64,000 nt of DNA from Sophora flavescens (GCA_030762895.1 CM061069.1:87429548-87493547), one strand, 5' to 3'. Counted from the stretch's first letter, positions 22,621-34,653 are shown. The notes: generated by a model from the letters alone, not told the origin. Made by a program: numbers and translations.

Positions 22621-22760
22621 AGGTTGGTTTTGTTGGCATGCGTTCCTTTTGTATTTGCCAACATGTTCTTGGCATTTTCATTGTATTTTTTTTGGATATG
22701 AATTTGTATTGATCATTCCAAGCTGGAAGTGTTATGTACACCTTCCAGCTTGCGGGGGGC

Positions 22761-22941
22761 TGTTAAGATAGTTAAATTTGTTATAGTTAGTTATAGATGT
22801 TAGTTAGATTACTTGGATTAGTTGGGTATATAAGCCAAGATCACTCATTGTAATTTTTACTTTTCCATTTTATCAATACACAATTTTCCCAATCTTTCAA
22901 TACTCTCTCTTCTCTTCACTCTGAAACCATGAAATTCAACA
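22761..22941 (+). repeat. 3' LTR of the non-autonomous element
   Basis: Differs from the 5' LTR at two positions by eye, in GGGTATATAAG and ACACAATTTT. The near identity indicates a recent insertion. Confidence 0.9.
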
Positions 22942-24015
22942 GTTCCCAATCCATATAGATCAACCAATAAGAACATCAACTTTTTAAGATGATTTCATAC
23001 AATCACTAAGGTAATTGAGAAATGATTTATTATATTAAAAAATGCTTTAATTCCTTTGAAAAAATATTTATATGTTGGATATTTTTTAGGTAAGAAAATA
23101 AAAGGAAATTATGCATTGTTTTTAGAGGTTCAAACCGTTTTTATTAAAAAGTTATATTAAAAAAGCTCTTAACCAAAAGATTGTAATAACTTTTCCGAAA
23201 ATATTAATAGATTGAAGTGAAGTTTTTAGAAAATGATCCGAAAATGTGACTGTGCATTGTTTTTAATATTGAATCAAATTTTGATTGGAAAAATTGTATT
23301 AGTAAAATTCTCAAAATTTTATCTAATATGCATTTTTTTTAAAGATTATCTATCTATCTAATATGCATTTAGTTATTGAGAAACGTATATTTGTAATTAT
23401 TAATATTTGAATAAATTATAAAACAATTTCATATCTAAGTATTTTTGGGAAAGTGAACCTAATTAATGTGTTATTTTTTTTATGAGTAATATTGGAAAGT
23501 GAAACAATTGAGGGTTATAATAGTCAATATGAATTATGATTACCATGATAATTTGAAAATAATTATTAATTATCTTGAAATGCTTTAATTGTTTTGAAAA
23601 TATGTATAAGGATTAAACGTTGAGAGAAGAATTATGATTGGTCATTAGTTGTTTTGAAGAAAAAAATCACTATAAATAAAATTTCTAAAAGTGAAATATT
23701 TTGTCAAATCTCAAAATAATTTAAATTTTATAATTATTCTAAAGATGACATGTGTCAATACTTTCTATCCATGGATTTTGTCTTAGAATATTTATAGATG
23801 AGATGAAAGGAAAAGAGTTTTGAGAAGAAATGTCCAGGATTCGAGCGGATCTCCAGTAGTCATTAATGAAATACGGTAATAGATCTGATAGAAGGATTAT
23901 TTTGAGTAAGGTTTGAAAAATAAAGAATTATAACAAATATTTTAAAAGATAAAGAAACAAAACGAATTTTTACCGATAGATAAAGGAAAAAAAAAAAAAA
24001 ACCCTTAAAATATAT

Positions 24016-24990
24016 TTGTGGCAAACATCCAATAACTACGAAATGGAGTTACGTTGTTTGACAGGTAGACAGAAAATTTAAAATGCTTATTCAAAGTGAA
24101 TTTATTTAGGATTTAATTAATATTTATGATGACTGTAAAAAGTTTTATATTGTCAATTATTTAAAAATTATTATACTATTAAAATATTTAATTTGTATTA
24201 TAATTATTCATCTTAAAAATCATAATATGATGATTCGTAATTAATTAATAATGTAAAAGAATTTATATTTTTTTATAATAATAAAAGACTTTATATTAAA
24301 AGAATATCAAAATTAAATTCATATATCTTATATACTCAATTTTTTTTAAAATAAAATAAACCAACATTAAGTTATCATCAAAATAAAACCAGCATTATGG
24401 AAGCCAACCAACATTAACAAAAGTGAGTGAAGTGCAGACAGAGAAAGAGAAACTTCGAGGAAACAACCTTTATTTACGGTTCACCAACATCATCCATCTA
24501 TCTATCAAAACATATCCATTACCATTGATACTGACACACCCACTTTCTAATGCTCTTCCACTTCCACTACTTCATTCTCTCTCAACCCCTCATACCCCTT
24601 CTAGGTATCATTTTCATTTCACATCTTTTTCCATTTTTACTTTGCTTTATATGTCTACAACATCATTTTCTAATGTGGAGTGCTTATAACTTTGAAAATG
24701 AGGTTTTTTCCTTTTTTGGTCTTATAGATTAATCACAGTTAAATAAAAATAAAACCAAGGTAGAACAATGGTTAAAAAGTATCAGGGTTGAGACCAATGT
24801 GAGTGTATTATAATGCAAATTGGTGGAGCTTTTGTATAATTTAATTGTACTTTTCATGAATTTTAAGAAGAAAAAAAAATTGGAATTTTGTCAGCGAGAT
24901 TTTATTTCCCAGCAAGAATGTGACTTGAACATTCTTAAAGTAGATTTGATTTTTAATGCTTCTATGGGGTTTCTCTAGAATAAATAATTG
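24016..24990 (+). promoter_or_regulatory. Upstream region and probable 5' UTR of the RGLG gene
   Basis: AT-rich promoter DNA up to about 24420, then a CT-rich leader-like stretch (24480-24600). A GTATCATTTT donor-like site at 24605 and a TTTCTCTAG acceptor-like site ending at 24978 suggest a 5'-UTR intron ending shortly before the ATG at 24991. This is inference from splice motifs; small ORFs here are not convincing genes. Confidence 0.35.
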
Positions 24991-27900
24991 ATGGGTGGAT
25001 CAATTTCTAAACGGAGGAGCTCCAGGCAAAGTTCATCCTCAAGGTTCAGCTCAAGTTCCTGGTATCCTCAATACCAATCACCTTATTTGCCACAAGGTCA
25101 AGATCATGTGCCTCAGGGGCATCATGGGAATTCATCTCAAAGCTATGGTGGTGGTGGTGCTCCAGAGCAAGGAAAGAGGTCAGAGAGGAAGTATTCAAGG
25201 ATAGATGATAACTATAATAGTTTGGAGCAGGTAACTTTTCTCTTCTTCCTGATTCTTAATGTATGAAATGACATAAATGTTGGGGTGCTGTCCCTGCATT
25301 TTGAGTTTAAGCTCTGAAGTTTGAGAAACAAGAGTGTATTTCTGTATTTCAGTTCATGTTTGGAATCATTTGGAATAATTTTGTGCTTCATGTTTAATAA
25401 TACACAATTGTTATTGCTATGAATTGCTCAAAACTTTTATCAAAGACAGTATGAATTTGAGAAGCTGAGGGGAACATTTTCTTTTTCAGATCTTTGTAAC
25501 TAATTTTTTTAATTGTTATCTTGAGTTTTCGACATTGTCATTATAAAGACAGTGATGAATTTGCTAAAAGAAATAATTTCCTATTGTTGTCTATTTGCTG
25601 CAAGTTTTATATACACGTCTCTTGACACATGGACCATCATTTTGAGCAAATGTTCATGCCTAGCTACTAGTTTCATGTCATCACTACATTTAGGGGATGA
25701 AATTTCAGATTAATGTGTTGAGTGTTCCCACAAGACCAGTAATTGTTATTTAAACTCATGTTTTTGTGACACTCTGAAGTAATTTTCCATATTGGTAGGT
25801 AACTGAGGCTTTGGCAGGTGCTGGCCTAGAGTCTTCCAATCTCATTGTTGGTATTGATTTTACAAAGAGCAATGAGTGGACAGGTTTTGCTTCCTTCGGC
25901 TTCTCTCCTTCTTAATTGTCTCCCTTGTGTAAATGTGTTAACATGCATAACTTGCTTTTGTATTAGGTGGAAGGTCATTTCAAAGGAGATGCCTGCATCA
26001 CATTGGTCATGACCAAAATCCATATGAACAAGCTATATCTATCATTGGGAAAACATTGTCTTCCTTTGATGAGGATAACCAAATTCCCTGTTTTGGATTT
26101 GGAGATGGTAATTTGAGAAACATTGTTAGGAATTACATTTATACCTTTGAATCTAATGTCCTGGCGAGTTTACATTTGTTGGGTTTACATATTGGCAGCA
26201 TCAACACATGACCAGGAAGTTTTTAGTTTCTATCCTGATGAGAGATTTTGTCATGGATTTGAAGAAGTACTGACACGGTATAGGGAATTGGTCCCTCAAT
26301 TAAGGCTTGCAGGTATTGGAACATTGATCAAACGTAATTTCCTTTTCTTCTTAATTCTTAATCAGTCCTTTACTAATGCTATTTTTGCCCCCTAACTCAT
26401 GGCAGGACCAACATCATTTGCCCCAATCATTGAGATGGGAATCACCATAGTTGAGCAAAGTGGAGGCCAATACCATGTCTTATTGATCATAGCAGATGGA
26501 CAGGTAGAGCATTTTCTCAACTGATAGTAAAAATATTTTTTAATTATTATTTAAATTAGTGTACTTTGAGATAAAATATTCAAAGTGATTTACACCAAAT
26601 ACTATGCACAGGGTTTTTTTTTATTTGTGGATTTATTTTATGGTATGGGGGCAGTTGAGGTTGTTGATTATGAAAATATGACCTTCCTTAAATACTACAA
26701 TCTTAGAACTTGTCCATTTTTAACCAAGTGAATGCAACAATTGTTAGCAACCGGATTCTTTTTATCACTGATTTTTTTATTAAAAATGAATTTTTTATGG
26801 GGAAAGCATCGTTTCATATTCTCTCTGAAGCTAATTGACATTGAAATCAAATTAAGAATTAGCTATAGTTTTAGTATGGAACTATTAAGAAACTTAGACA
26901 TGATATTAGCTTAGCACCATATTGGCATGGTGTGATCATGTTTGCCATTGACCATCAATTAGCAATCGTAGACTCAGTGTGATCAGAAAATTGATGTTGA
27001 GGATTGTCAACTTGTCGCAGGTGACAAGAAGTGTTGATACTGCACATGGGCAGTTCAGTGCACAAGAAAAGAAAACTGTAGAAGCTATTGTGAAAGCTAG
27101 GTAATTATATGTTTGTATTGCTTTATTCTTTCCCTTAGTTATCATATTTCTGAAATGTTCTATAAAAAATGGAGAATGCTAACCAGTACCCTAAGGTAGC
27201 GTTTGGTACAAGTTTTATAAAATTATTCCCGGGAATATAGGCATGGGAATAAAAGTTTCCCATGTTTGGTACAAGTTTTAAAAAGTTATTCCCAGACATA
27301 AAAGATTCCCGGGAATAAATTGTTAGATTAATGTGTCTTTATTAGGCCTTGTTAGTAATATGGCAGTTGGTAGCAGTTAAATAATAGAACAGTTAGTAGC
27401 AGTTAAATAATAGAGCAGTTAGTAGCAGTTAGAGTTAGTTACTTAGTTTACCTATAAATAAGAGGAGAGATTGATAGAGAGGGTAGGGAGTGAATTGAAT
27501 AGGAATTGGGGCCTTAGGGCATTTGGGGAGGTGCGAGACCCTCAAGTTACGCAATATTGTATCTGTAATCAAGGGATCATCCCTATTTCCTTAGTAATAT
27601 CTTGTAATCAAATACCGGTTTCTATCAACTGTATCGAGCACTCGGTTGCGGGAGTGTTTCGAGTTCATAGGCGAAGAATGGAAGCAAGAATCGAGTCTCT
27701 TAGTTTGGTTCAAGAATCGGAGAACTTTTGAAAGGAATATCGGCGAGAAAATCAAAGACAGTTCCACGGAGATACGGGAAATTTCAGAATCGGAATCCAC
27801 AAAATAGTGGTCATCACAATCATCATAATGGTGGAAGCAATACCGGTGGCGAGCGACGACACGGTGGTTGGAAAGGAGACGAGTCACGAGAGGAGACAAA

Positions 27901-30900
27901 TGGAGGAAACTTGAAATTCCATTGTTTTCGGGTGAGGAGGCATGCGGGTGGGTTAGTCGAGTCGAGAAGTGCTTCGATTTGAAGGGAATAACCGACCAAG
28001 AAAGATTCAAACCGCCAAGACAGCCATGGAAGGAGAGGCGTTATGGTGGTTTAAATGGTGGGAGATGTGTGCTCAATCCTCCTACGGTGGTCGACGGTGC
28101 ATAGATCGACAACACGAGGGAAAATTGGTCACGATCGCAAGGCGAGCCCATTTAATAGTGGCGTCCATCGAAGAGAGAAGCGGCCGATGAGGATAAACAA
28201 CGATCAGGCCGCCGCCATCGCCGGAAAAGTCGGGCTGTGATCGTCGTGCGGTGGGGGTCGAAGAGAGGGGTGGCAGCGCAAATGGAACACCAAAGGGGAT
28301 TAGGGCAAAATCAGTTTCTCTAAAATTGGGTCACGGGTTTGTCTTAATGGATGAAGCCCAGAGTAGTGAGGGAAAGAAATGGGGCTTAATGGACCCTTTT
28401 GTATTGTTCCCAGCAAGTCAGGTTGCTATTATCCACATGAAGAATCAACAGTTCGAAGGAACCCTTGAGGTTGAGGATGGTCTTAACGCACAGAGGGAGG
28501 CAAGGGGGGTTGGAGTAACACTGAAGTTTCTGAAATTGGGTCTGGGTTTTGAAGTATTGGGCCAGGTCCAATGTAGTGAGGACAAAGAATGGGGAGGGAA
28601 CGTTGGCAACGATGGGTTCTGGATCCAAAGAGAATATGAGACTCCTAAAATGAGGATTAGCCTCACTGATGTAACCAGGAAGGAAACCTGGTCATGGCTC
28701 AGGTTGGTTGCCAACACCCAAATCATTATTGAGAGTTGCATGGACGAGTACCCAACAGAAGCAACCATGGGAGACTGGAACTATGCACTGTGGGTGTTTG
28801 ACAAAATGATCGTGGGGGAGATCAGACCCAGGATAATGGGATTCACATGTTCTTTTACCTTATGGATTTGCGCAGATTTATGGGACCCGGATGGGACGAC
28901 TTCATACGACAACGGCCCGAGGATCATCGTGCTTCAAGTAGTGGGACCCCGGAAAATTATTCCTTAGAGACTTGCCCTTCACCTTGGGGACAAGGTGAAT
29001 GTTTAGGGGGGAGTATTGTTAGATTAATGTGTCTTTATTAGGCCTTGTTAGTAATATGGCAGTTGGTAGCAGTTAAATAATAGAGCAGTTAGTAGCAGTT
29101 AAATAATAGAGCAGTTAGTAGCAGTTAGAGTTAGTTACTTAGTTTACCTATAAATAAGAGGAGAGATTGATAGAGGGTAGGGAGTGAATTGAATAGGAAT
29201 TGGGGCCTTAGGGCATTTGGGGAGGTGCAGACCCTCGAAGTTCTGCTATATTGTACTGTAATCAAGGGATCATCCCTATTTCCTTAGTAATATCTTGTAA
29301 TCAAATACCGGTTTCTATCATAAAATTAGTGAATGATAGTTATAAACTTGGGAAAAATATATTCCCACGTGTGAAGGTGGGAAAACTTTATTCCCAGGAA
29401 TCACATACATTCCCAGGAATGTAGTTTGCCCGGTAATAAAACATTCCAGATATCAAACATCACCTTAGGGCATTGATTAAGGAACCAAAAGAAGAAATTT
29501 ATCATTGGAAAGTGTTGCATTCAACCTTTGAATGTGTGTTCTATTTAGTTTTTCAAGAAACACTTGCTTTTATTAGAATCCTTAACCAGTACCCTAAGGG
29601 CACTCGTTAGCAAAATACATAAAAAATATATTTCTGAAATATATTTATTGCCAGCGAATATCCCCTGTCAATTATATTGGTTGGAGTTGGAGATGGGCCA
29701 TGGGACATGATGAGAGAATTTGATGATAACATCCCTTCCCGAGCATTTGATAATTTCCAGGCATGTATCACCTGTTTAAAAGTTGTTAGTTTTGCCGTTT
29801 CTGTGAGCACGTATCATAAACTTGATTTTTATTTTCCCTTTTGTAGTTTGTGAATTTCACAGAAATAATGTCAAAGAACATCGACCGATCCAGAAAGGAA
29901 GCAGAGTTTGCACTTGCTGCCTTGATGGAAATACCCTCTCAGTACAAGGCAACTCTAGAACTTAATGTATTGGGGTAACGATGTGGATTTTTTTCGTAGG
30001 CTTTTGAAATAGCATCTATTTATGAAGCCATTTAAGTCATATTATTTTTCAAGCAGTGCTCGCAGAGGAAAAGATATAGACAGGATTCCTCTACCACCAC
30101 CTCTATATGGTGCAGCATCTTTCAACTCCCCAAAACCTTCTCGTCAAAGCAGTTTTCGTCCTAGCGCGCCATCGCAGACTCAGAAAAATGTTGGCATGGA
30201 TCGTCCTGCAAGTTCTGCTTCTGATAATCAGGTACTTCAACTCTTTGCCTACTTTTGTTTTTGGTTTTTCTTTCTTTAGTTTGCTAATGGTTCTTCTCAT
30301 GTATTTTTCACATAAGAAGTGAGAGTTAAGCACAAAGGCTTTAAAGATGACCCCATTAGTGAGACCCTTTCAAAATTTGTGGTTCCCTCTTTAAGGTGCT
30401 CGTGTCTATCTCTCTCTTTACATGACTTTGTCATGTGAAAAACACATGAGAGAGGATCTGATATACATGATTTCATTCAAATTCAAAAGAGTTGTGATAT
30501 TTGAATACACAAGTATAGATATCGTATGTGACACCGTATATGTTTATTTCTATCTTTCACTTTTTATCATCTTTGTATACACGCATTTCCAAAATACATA
30601 AAAAATCAAAGGGAACACCATATGGTGTCCCCATTTTGTGTTCAAAAAACATTGTTGAATTCAAAACCTGGACTATGTTCGAGTTTCATTATTTGAACCC
30701 CCAGGATACAACACCTAAAATACGACACCTCACTCCCATATGTATACAGTACATCCATTTTACAGTATATGACAGTATCCAATCCCACTCATATAAATGT
30801 ATGGTGTCCCATTTAGTGTCAAATCTGGGTGTACAAAAAATATTGTTGATTCTGTTATGTAATCCTTGCAGTTTTGTCCCATTTGCCTCACCAGTCCCAA

Positions 30901-31097
30901 GGATATGGCCTTTGGTTGCGGGCATCAGGTAAGGAAGCCAGGCACATCAATGTTTTTTCACATTCATTTTAGATGATTGAATGCCTATCATGTAAGTCAT
31001 CTTCATTAATTTGCAGACATGCTGTGAGTGCGGACAAGATCTTGAGCTATGCCCCATTTGCAGGAGTACCATTGACACTAGAATAAAACTTTATTAG
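24991..31097 (+). CDS. RGLG: RGLG-type E3 ubiquitin ligase (copine/vWA plus RING), 11 exons
   Basis: Exons: 24991-25230, 25799-25883, 25967-26107, 26199-26312, 26406-26503, 27021-27100, 29655-29760, 29847-29974, 30057-30231, 30872-30928, 31017-31097; 1305 nt, 434 aa, all phases compatible. The protein starts MGGSISKRRSS (N-myristoylation-type Gly2, Ser/Arg-rich). The copine/vWA domain is about residues 80-330 with a MIDAS motif D100-x-T102-x-S104. A linker carries PLPPPLYG. A C-terminal C3HC4 RING has C391, C394, C405, H407, C410, C413, C420, C423. In Arabidopsis RGLG proteins are plasma-membrane-associated E3 ligases acting in K63 chains, auxin, ABA and drought responses. All other introns are GT-AG; intron 7 is GC-AG. 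Intron 6 is swollen by transposons. The gene looks intact. Confidence 0.93.
27321..29320 (+). mobile_element. Ty3/gypsy deletion derivative in RGLG intron 6
   Basis: The LTRs are 27321-27627 and 29017-29320, starting TGTTAGATTAATG and ending TTTCTATCA. They are nearly identical: a few substitutions, and each has a 2- to 4-bp indel near the GATAGAG run. Flanks TAAAT and TAAAA are a target duplication with one mismatch. The 1.39-kb interior keeps only gag remnants (27681-28160) and the purine-rich end GTTTAGGGGGGAG at 29000-29013. Protease, RT, RNase H and integrase are missing, so it is a non-autonomous remnant. Confidence 0.85.
27678..28190 (+). pseudogene. gypsy gag remnant
   Basis: Broken frames read MEARIESLSLVQESE, then LEIPLFSGEEACGWVSRVEK, CFDLKGITDQERF and TAMEGEALWWFKWWEMCAQS. 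This is the retrotransposon-gag core (PLF-x-GE-A-GW-RVE, AMEG-A-WF-WWE). Frameshifts separate the parts, and nothing downstream encodes pol. Confidence 0.75.
29761..29846 (+). other. GC-AG intron 7 of the RGLG gene
   Basis: Exon 7 ends AATTTCCAG and the intron begins GCATGT; it ends TTTTGTAG. The phase-0 junction AFDNFQ to FVNFTE is exactly what the family requires, and no nearby GT donor keeps the frame. GC donors normally need a strong CAG exon end, which is present. Confidence 0.85.
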
Positions 31098-32059
31098 ATG
31101 ATATGTTTGAAAACTTGGCTTTTCATGTTGAGGTATGAAACCAAGTTTTCTGCAGGTTTCTTGTCACATTGTAAATATTTTTGGTATTTCTTGGTTTAAA
31201 CGTATTTATATTAGAGTTTGGTTCTGCGTTGTATTGCATTTAAATTAATTGTGGCGATTTATCAATATAATGTTCAATGCCTCTTGATTTTGGTTAGTTT
31301 CTTGATCAGTGAGCTTGGGGTCATATACTCATATATCTCCTGTTTGTTTGCATTGGTTCGAAACAGATGTTTTTTGAAACATACTATCAAGGTTTTAAAT
31401 CGCACCTTGCGTTTTCCACTGTTACGTACAACTGCGGAAAAATATGGTCAGTGTGGCCTCAATAGTGGTTGTGATGCAGCTTCGGAGAATATCAAAACGA
31501 TATCATAATTAGTGTTGTAACATGAACTTAGGTGCTTCTAGATCCAAAAAATCTTTCTCTATAACATTCAATATGTCTTAATTGAGTTAGTGTACATTGA
31601 ATGATGTAGTTCAAGATCTTTTTCTTTCTAACTTAAGAATCTTCGTCAAAGGGAAATACAAGATATCTGGATAATCCTTTCTTGTATGTTATTTATACCG
31701 GGTATTCCAGCCACAAGTACAGAAAATAATTTTCCTTACTCATACCATAAAAGTAGCACTACTCCCATTCCTTGACTCCTAATAAAATTAGTCTTGTATA
31801 TTTCTTGCTTTTTCTGACACCGAAATATAATAATGCATTTTTCTTGCAAACTGAATCCATTCTTGCATGAGCCCGACTCAATCGGAACTCACCAAACCCT
31901 AAAATGTTATTATATAATCTACGAACTTTCCTCATGGACTCCTTGGACGGTTTTATAACACATTAGTTAAGAATAATCAGACTGAAATTTAGCCAAATTG
32001 ATTGCCCCCTTTTCAAGTGCATGACTACTAGTAAGTGGGCTCCATGCAAAACACAGTGC
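31098..32059. other. 3' flank of RGLG and promoter region of the GLOX-like gene
   Basis: Contains RGLG 3' UTR sequence, then at 31388-31500 a CAAGGTTTTAAATCGCA segment that resembles one end of the hAT MITE family seen at 34808 and 40571, without a matching right end. No gene recognised. Confidence 0.45.
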
Positions 32060-32066
32060 TATAAAA
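32060..32066 (+). promoter_or_regulatory. TATA box of the GLOX-like gene
   Basis: TATAAAA lies 59 bases before the ATG at 32125. The short leader is CT-rich (CCTCCCCTCCC). Confidence 0.6.
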
Positions 32067-32124
32067 CCTCCCCTCCCTTCTTATCTTATAATCATCATTC
32101 ATCACCCTCTTGCTATCACATCAC

Positions 32125-34653
32125 ATGGCTTATGAAAACATGTTCTTCCTGTCTTGCACTAAAATCATAATCACTATCCTATTCTTCTTCCTTTGTTTTG
32201 GATTTAGTTATGGTGCCAATAATGGAAGATCCTCAGCAGGAACAAAAAAAGGGCAGTGGCAACTCCTCCTTAACAACACTGGTGTGGTTAGCATGCACAT
32301 GGCATTAACCTACCAAAACACTATCATAATGTTTGATCAAACCGGAGCCGGCGAATCTAGTTACAAACTCCGCAAACGCTTCAACGGAAGCGCGTGCACC
32401 AGAAACCATAAAGATGTGGTGGACTCAACATGCTATGCTCATTCTGTAGAGTATGACATAAGTACTAATAGGGTGAGACCTTTGAGGCTTGACACTGATC
32501 CTTGGTGTTCCTCTGGTTCTTTTCTAAGCAATGGAACACTCTTACAAACAGGTGGATTTGGCAAAGGTGCCAAAAGGGTAAGGTTCTATAGACCCTGTGG
32601 GAATAATCACCAATGTGATTGGAGACAATCAAAGAAGTACTTATCTGATGAAAGATGGTATGCTTCTACTCAGATACTATCAGAACATGATAGGGTAGTT
32701 GTTGTTGGTGGAAGAAGGGTTTTCACATATGAATTTGTACCAAAAATTAGTCCTAGAGAAAAATCATTTGATCTTCCTTTTTTGCACCAAACCAATGATA
32801 GGGATGCTGGAGGGAACAACCTCTATCCCTTCCTTCACCTTTCATCAGATGGTAATTTGTTCATTTTTGCAAACCGTGATTCCATTTTGCTCAATTTGAG
32901 GCTAAACAAAGTGATCAAGAACTTTCCTAGGATTCCAGGAGATGGATCAAGAAACTACCCAAGTTCTGGCTCATCTGTGTTACTGCCATTAGACCACAGA
33001 GATAACTTCCAGAAGGTGGAAGTTATGGTATGTGGAGGTGCAGCAACTGGGGCACTCAGAGCTGCTAGTAAGGGCAAGTTCATTGAAGGGTTAAGATCTT
33101 GTGGGAGAATGGTGATCACAGGTAATAAAAATAATACTTGCACCTAAAAATTCTTCATTAAGGTAGAAAGAGTGTGGGTTAAATGTATATATATTTTTAA
33201 TTTAAATATCAAAGGAAGGTGATCTAAGAATGATATAGATTTGTTGATGTGCAAATATCAATGTCGGTGGACAAAAATTATATTTACACATCAAAATTTT
33301 TTGGTCCAAGGGAAAACTCATTGCAGGTCTTATGTGAGGGTATGAGGGAAAGGGAATAAGGGAATGAGAAAGGAATGAGCGAATTGCAACAATTCGAACA
33401 CGTGCACCCACAATTCATATTACTATGGCTTAAGTAACTAGGTTGACTCAAGAGGATTAAATATCAAAATCTTAAATCATTTTCATACTTGTTTGAGAAA
33501 ATAAAGATTGAGAAAAGTGTGTAAAATAAATTAAAATGTCTTTTTTATTGACAACTTGCAAAGTTTTTCTTTAAAGGCAAAATGACATTAAAAAACATAC
33601 ACCATAATTTATTGATAAAAGGAATTAAAATAAAAAAGAAAAACAAAAAACAAAGGAACAAAATCGTGGGAACGTATAAATCAAAACTCATGCTAAATAA
33701 ATTTATGCTAAATAAATTTATGACCATACACACCTAAATTGGACGTTATACTGCTCAGCTCTCTTTCGGAGTAAGTTTTCTATTCTTCCACACTTTATGC
33801 ATATGAGATTTAGACATATTATAAAATTAGAATCATCCTGGACACTGCATCATCATTATTCAACTGATGTAAGAATGATGTAGAGTTTTTAACGTGTAAG
33901 TATCATTGGTGCACAGGCAACAAGCACAAGTGGGATATGGAGTACATGCCCCAACCACGTCTTCTACATGACATGCTAATTCTCCCAACTGGTCACATCC
34001 TCATCATCAACGGTGCCAAACATGGTTGTGCAGGATATGACAATGCAAGAAACGCTTCTCTAGAACCATATCTTTACAACCCAAAGAAAAGACTAGGAAC
34101 AAGGTTCACAATCCTTAAATCCACCAAGATAGCCAGAATGTACCACTCATCAGCAACACTTCTTCCTGATGGAAGGGTCTTAGTTGGGGGTGGTAACCCT
34201 CATGGAAGGTACTCCTTTCACAATGTGGCATACCCAACAGAGCTAAGACTTCAAGCATTTGTTCCACACTACATGGACAAGAGGTACCATAACTACAGGC
34301 CAGGTAACTTGAGCATAGAGTTATATGAAGGTGAAAGCCATGGAATTATTAGGTATGGGACAGAGTTTGTGGTTAGGTTTTTGGTGGGGAAGTTGGGGAG
34401 GAATGATAATAATGATGAGGTGGAGTTCAGTGCTTATGCACCTCCTTTTACTACTCATGGCTTTGCAATGAATCAGAGGATGCTGAAGTTGAGGTGCAAG
34501 AGCAAGATGAAAAGTGATGGTGGTGGGTGGGTGTCTGCAGTGTTAGAAGCTCCATCATCATCTCATGTTGCACCAGCTGGTTATTATTTGCTCACTGTGG
34601 TGAATGGTGGATTTCCAAGCATGTCTAAGTGGATTCAGTTTTCACATGGCTAG
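32125..34653 (+). CDS. Glyoxal/galactose oxidase-like secreted oxidase (GLOX), 2 exons
   Basis: Exons 32125-33121 and 33917-34653 join in phase (ATCACAG/GCAACAAG) to give 577 aa; the intron is GT-AG, 795 bp. Residues 1-30 are a signal peptide with a Leu/Phe/Ile-rich core. The Glyoxal_oxid_N propeller covers about 45-440 and DUF1929 about 460-575. Galactose-oxidase-type residues are all present: Cys128 (DPWCSSGS) and Tyr179 (RWYAS) for the Tyr-Cys cofactor, Tyr408-His409 (RMYHSS) and His513 (FTTHGF) for copper. Family members oxidise aldehydes or alcohols to acids with release of H2O2 in the apoplast and cell wall; one Arabidopsis member (RUBY) acts in seed-coat mucilage. The substrate cannot be told from sequence. 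The start ATG is chosen because it begins the signal peptide. Confidence 0.92.

Larger units (their letters stand above)
20826..22941 (+). mobile_element. Non-autonomous LTR retrotransposon, young
   Basis: The LTRs are 20826-21006 and 22761-22941, 181 bp each, starting TGTTAAGATAG and ending ATTCAACA, with two mismatches. Target duplication GTTCC lies at 20821-20825 and 22942-22946. The primer-binding site TGGTATCAAAGCC follows the 5' LTR directly (21007-21019, initiator tRNA-Met type). A purine tract GCGGGGGGC precedes the 3' LTR (22752-22760). The 1.75-kb interior has no recognisable gag or pol; ORFs at 21032-21363 and 21539-21838 match nothing I know. Its 3' half has irregular repeats of TGGTTAAGC (about 22245-22620). 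It would move only with proteins made elsewhere. Confidence 0.92.
18321..24003. mobile_element. MULE-like element with ~195-bp inverted ends, non-autonomous
   Basis: The left arm 18341-18535 (CCTTTATCTTTTAAAAGATTC, ACATTACTCAAAATAGTCAT, GTTAATGACC...GGAGATCCG) returns as an inverted copy at 23815-24003. The arms share about 75-80% identity by eye. A 12-bp string CTTAAAATATAT lies just outside both ends (18309-18320 and 24004-24015) and is a candidate target duplication, though AT-rich. A second inverted pair (18548-18595 against 19012-19060) lies inside. The interior has no transposase; it contains a Stowaway MITE and an LTR retrotransposon. Confidence 0.6.
27195..29464. mobile_element. Tourist-like (PIF/Harbinger) MITE, interrupted
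   Basis: Ends are GGTAGCGTTTGGTA and its inverted partner TATCAAACATCACC, with TAA on the left and TTA on the right as a degenerate 3-bp duplication. GTTTGGTACAAGTTTTA and ATTCCCGGGAATA blocks recur inside. Without the LTR element it would be about 270 bp. Confidence 0.6.
27175..29616. repeat. Outer MITE in RGLG intron 6 (interrupted)
   Basis: The left end reads TGCTAACCAGTACCCT and the right end AGGGCACTCGTTAGCA, an imperfect inverted pair. A second AACCAGTACCCTAAGG lies at 29584-29599, so the right part has its own subterminal palindrome. Exact ends are uncertain. Confidence 0.5.
27101..29654 (+). other. Intron 6 of the RGLG gene, expanded by nested transposons
   Basis: 2554 bp, against 83-640 bp for the other introns. 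It holds, from outside in, a MITE with TGCTAACCAGTACCCT-type ends (about 27175-29616), a PIF/Harbinger-like MITE (27195-29464) and a gypsy deletion derivative (27321-29320). Splice sites on both sides are intact. Confidence 0.85.

Noticed and set aside
28251..28967. 238-aa plus-strand ORF inside the gypsy remnant as a gene
   Set aside because: Lies between gag remnants and the 3' LTR of a deletion derivative; no known domain and odd composition (long Trp/Gly-rich runs of internal repeats such as KFLKLGLGF).
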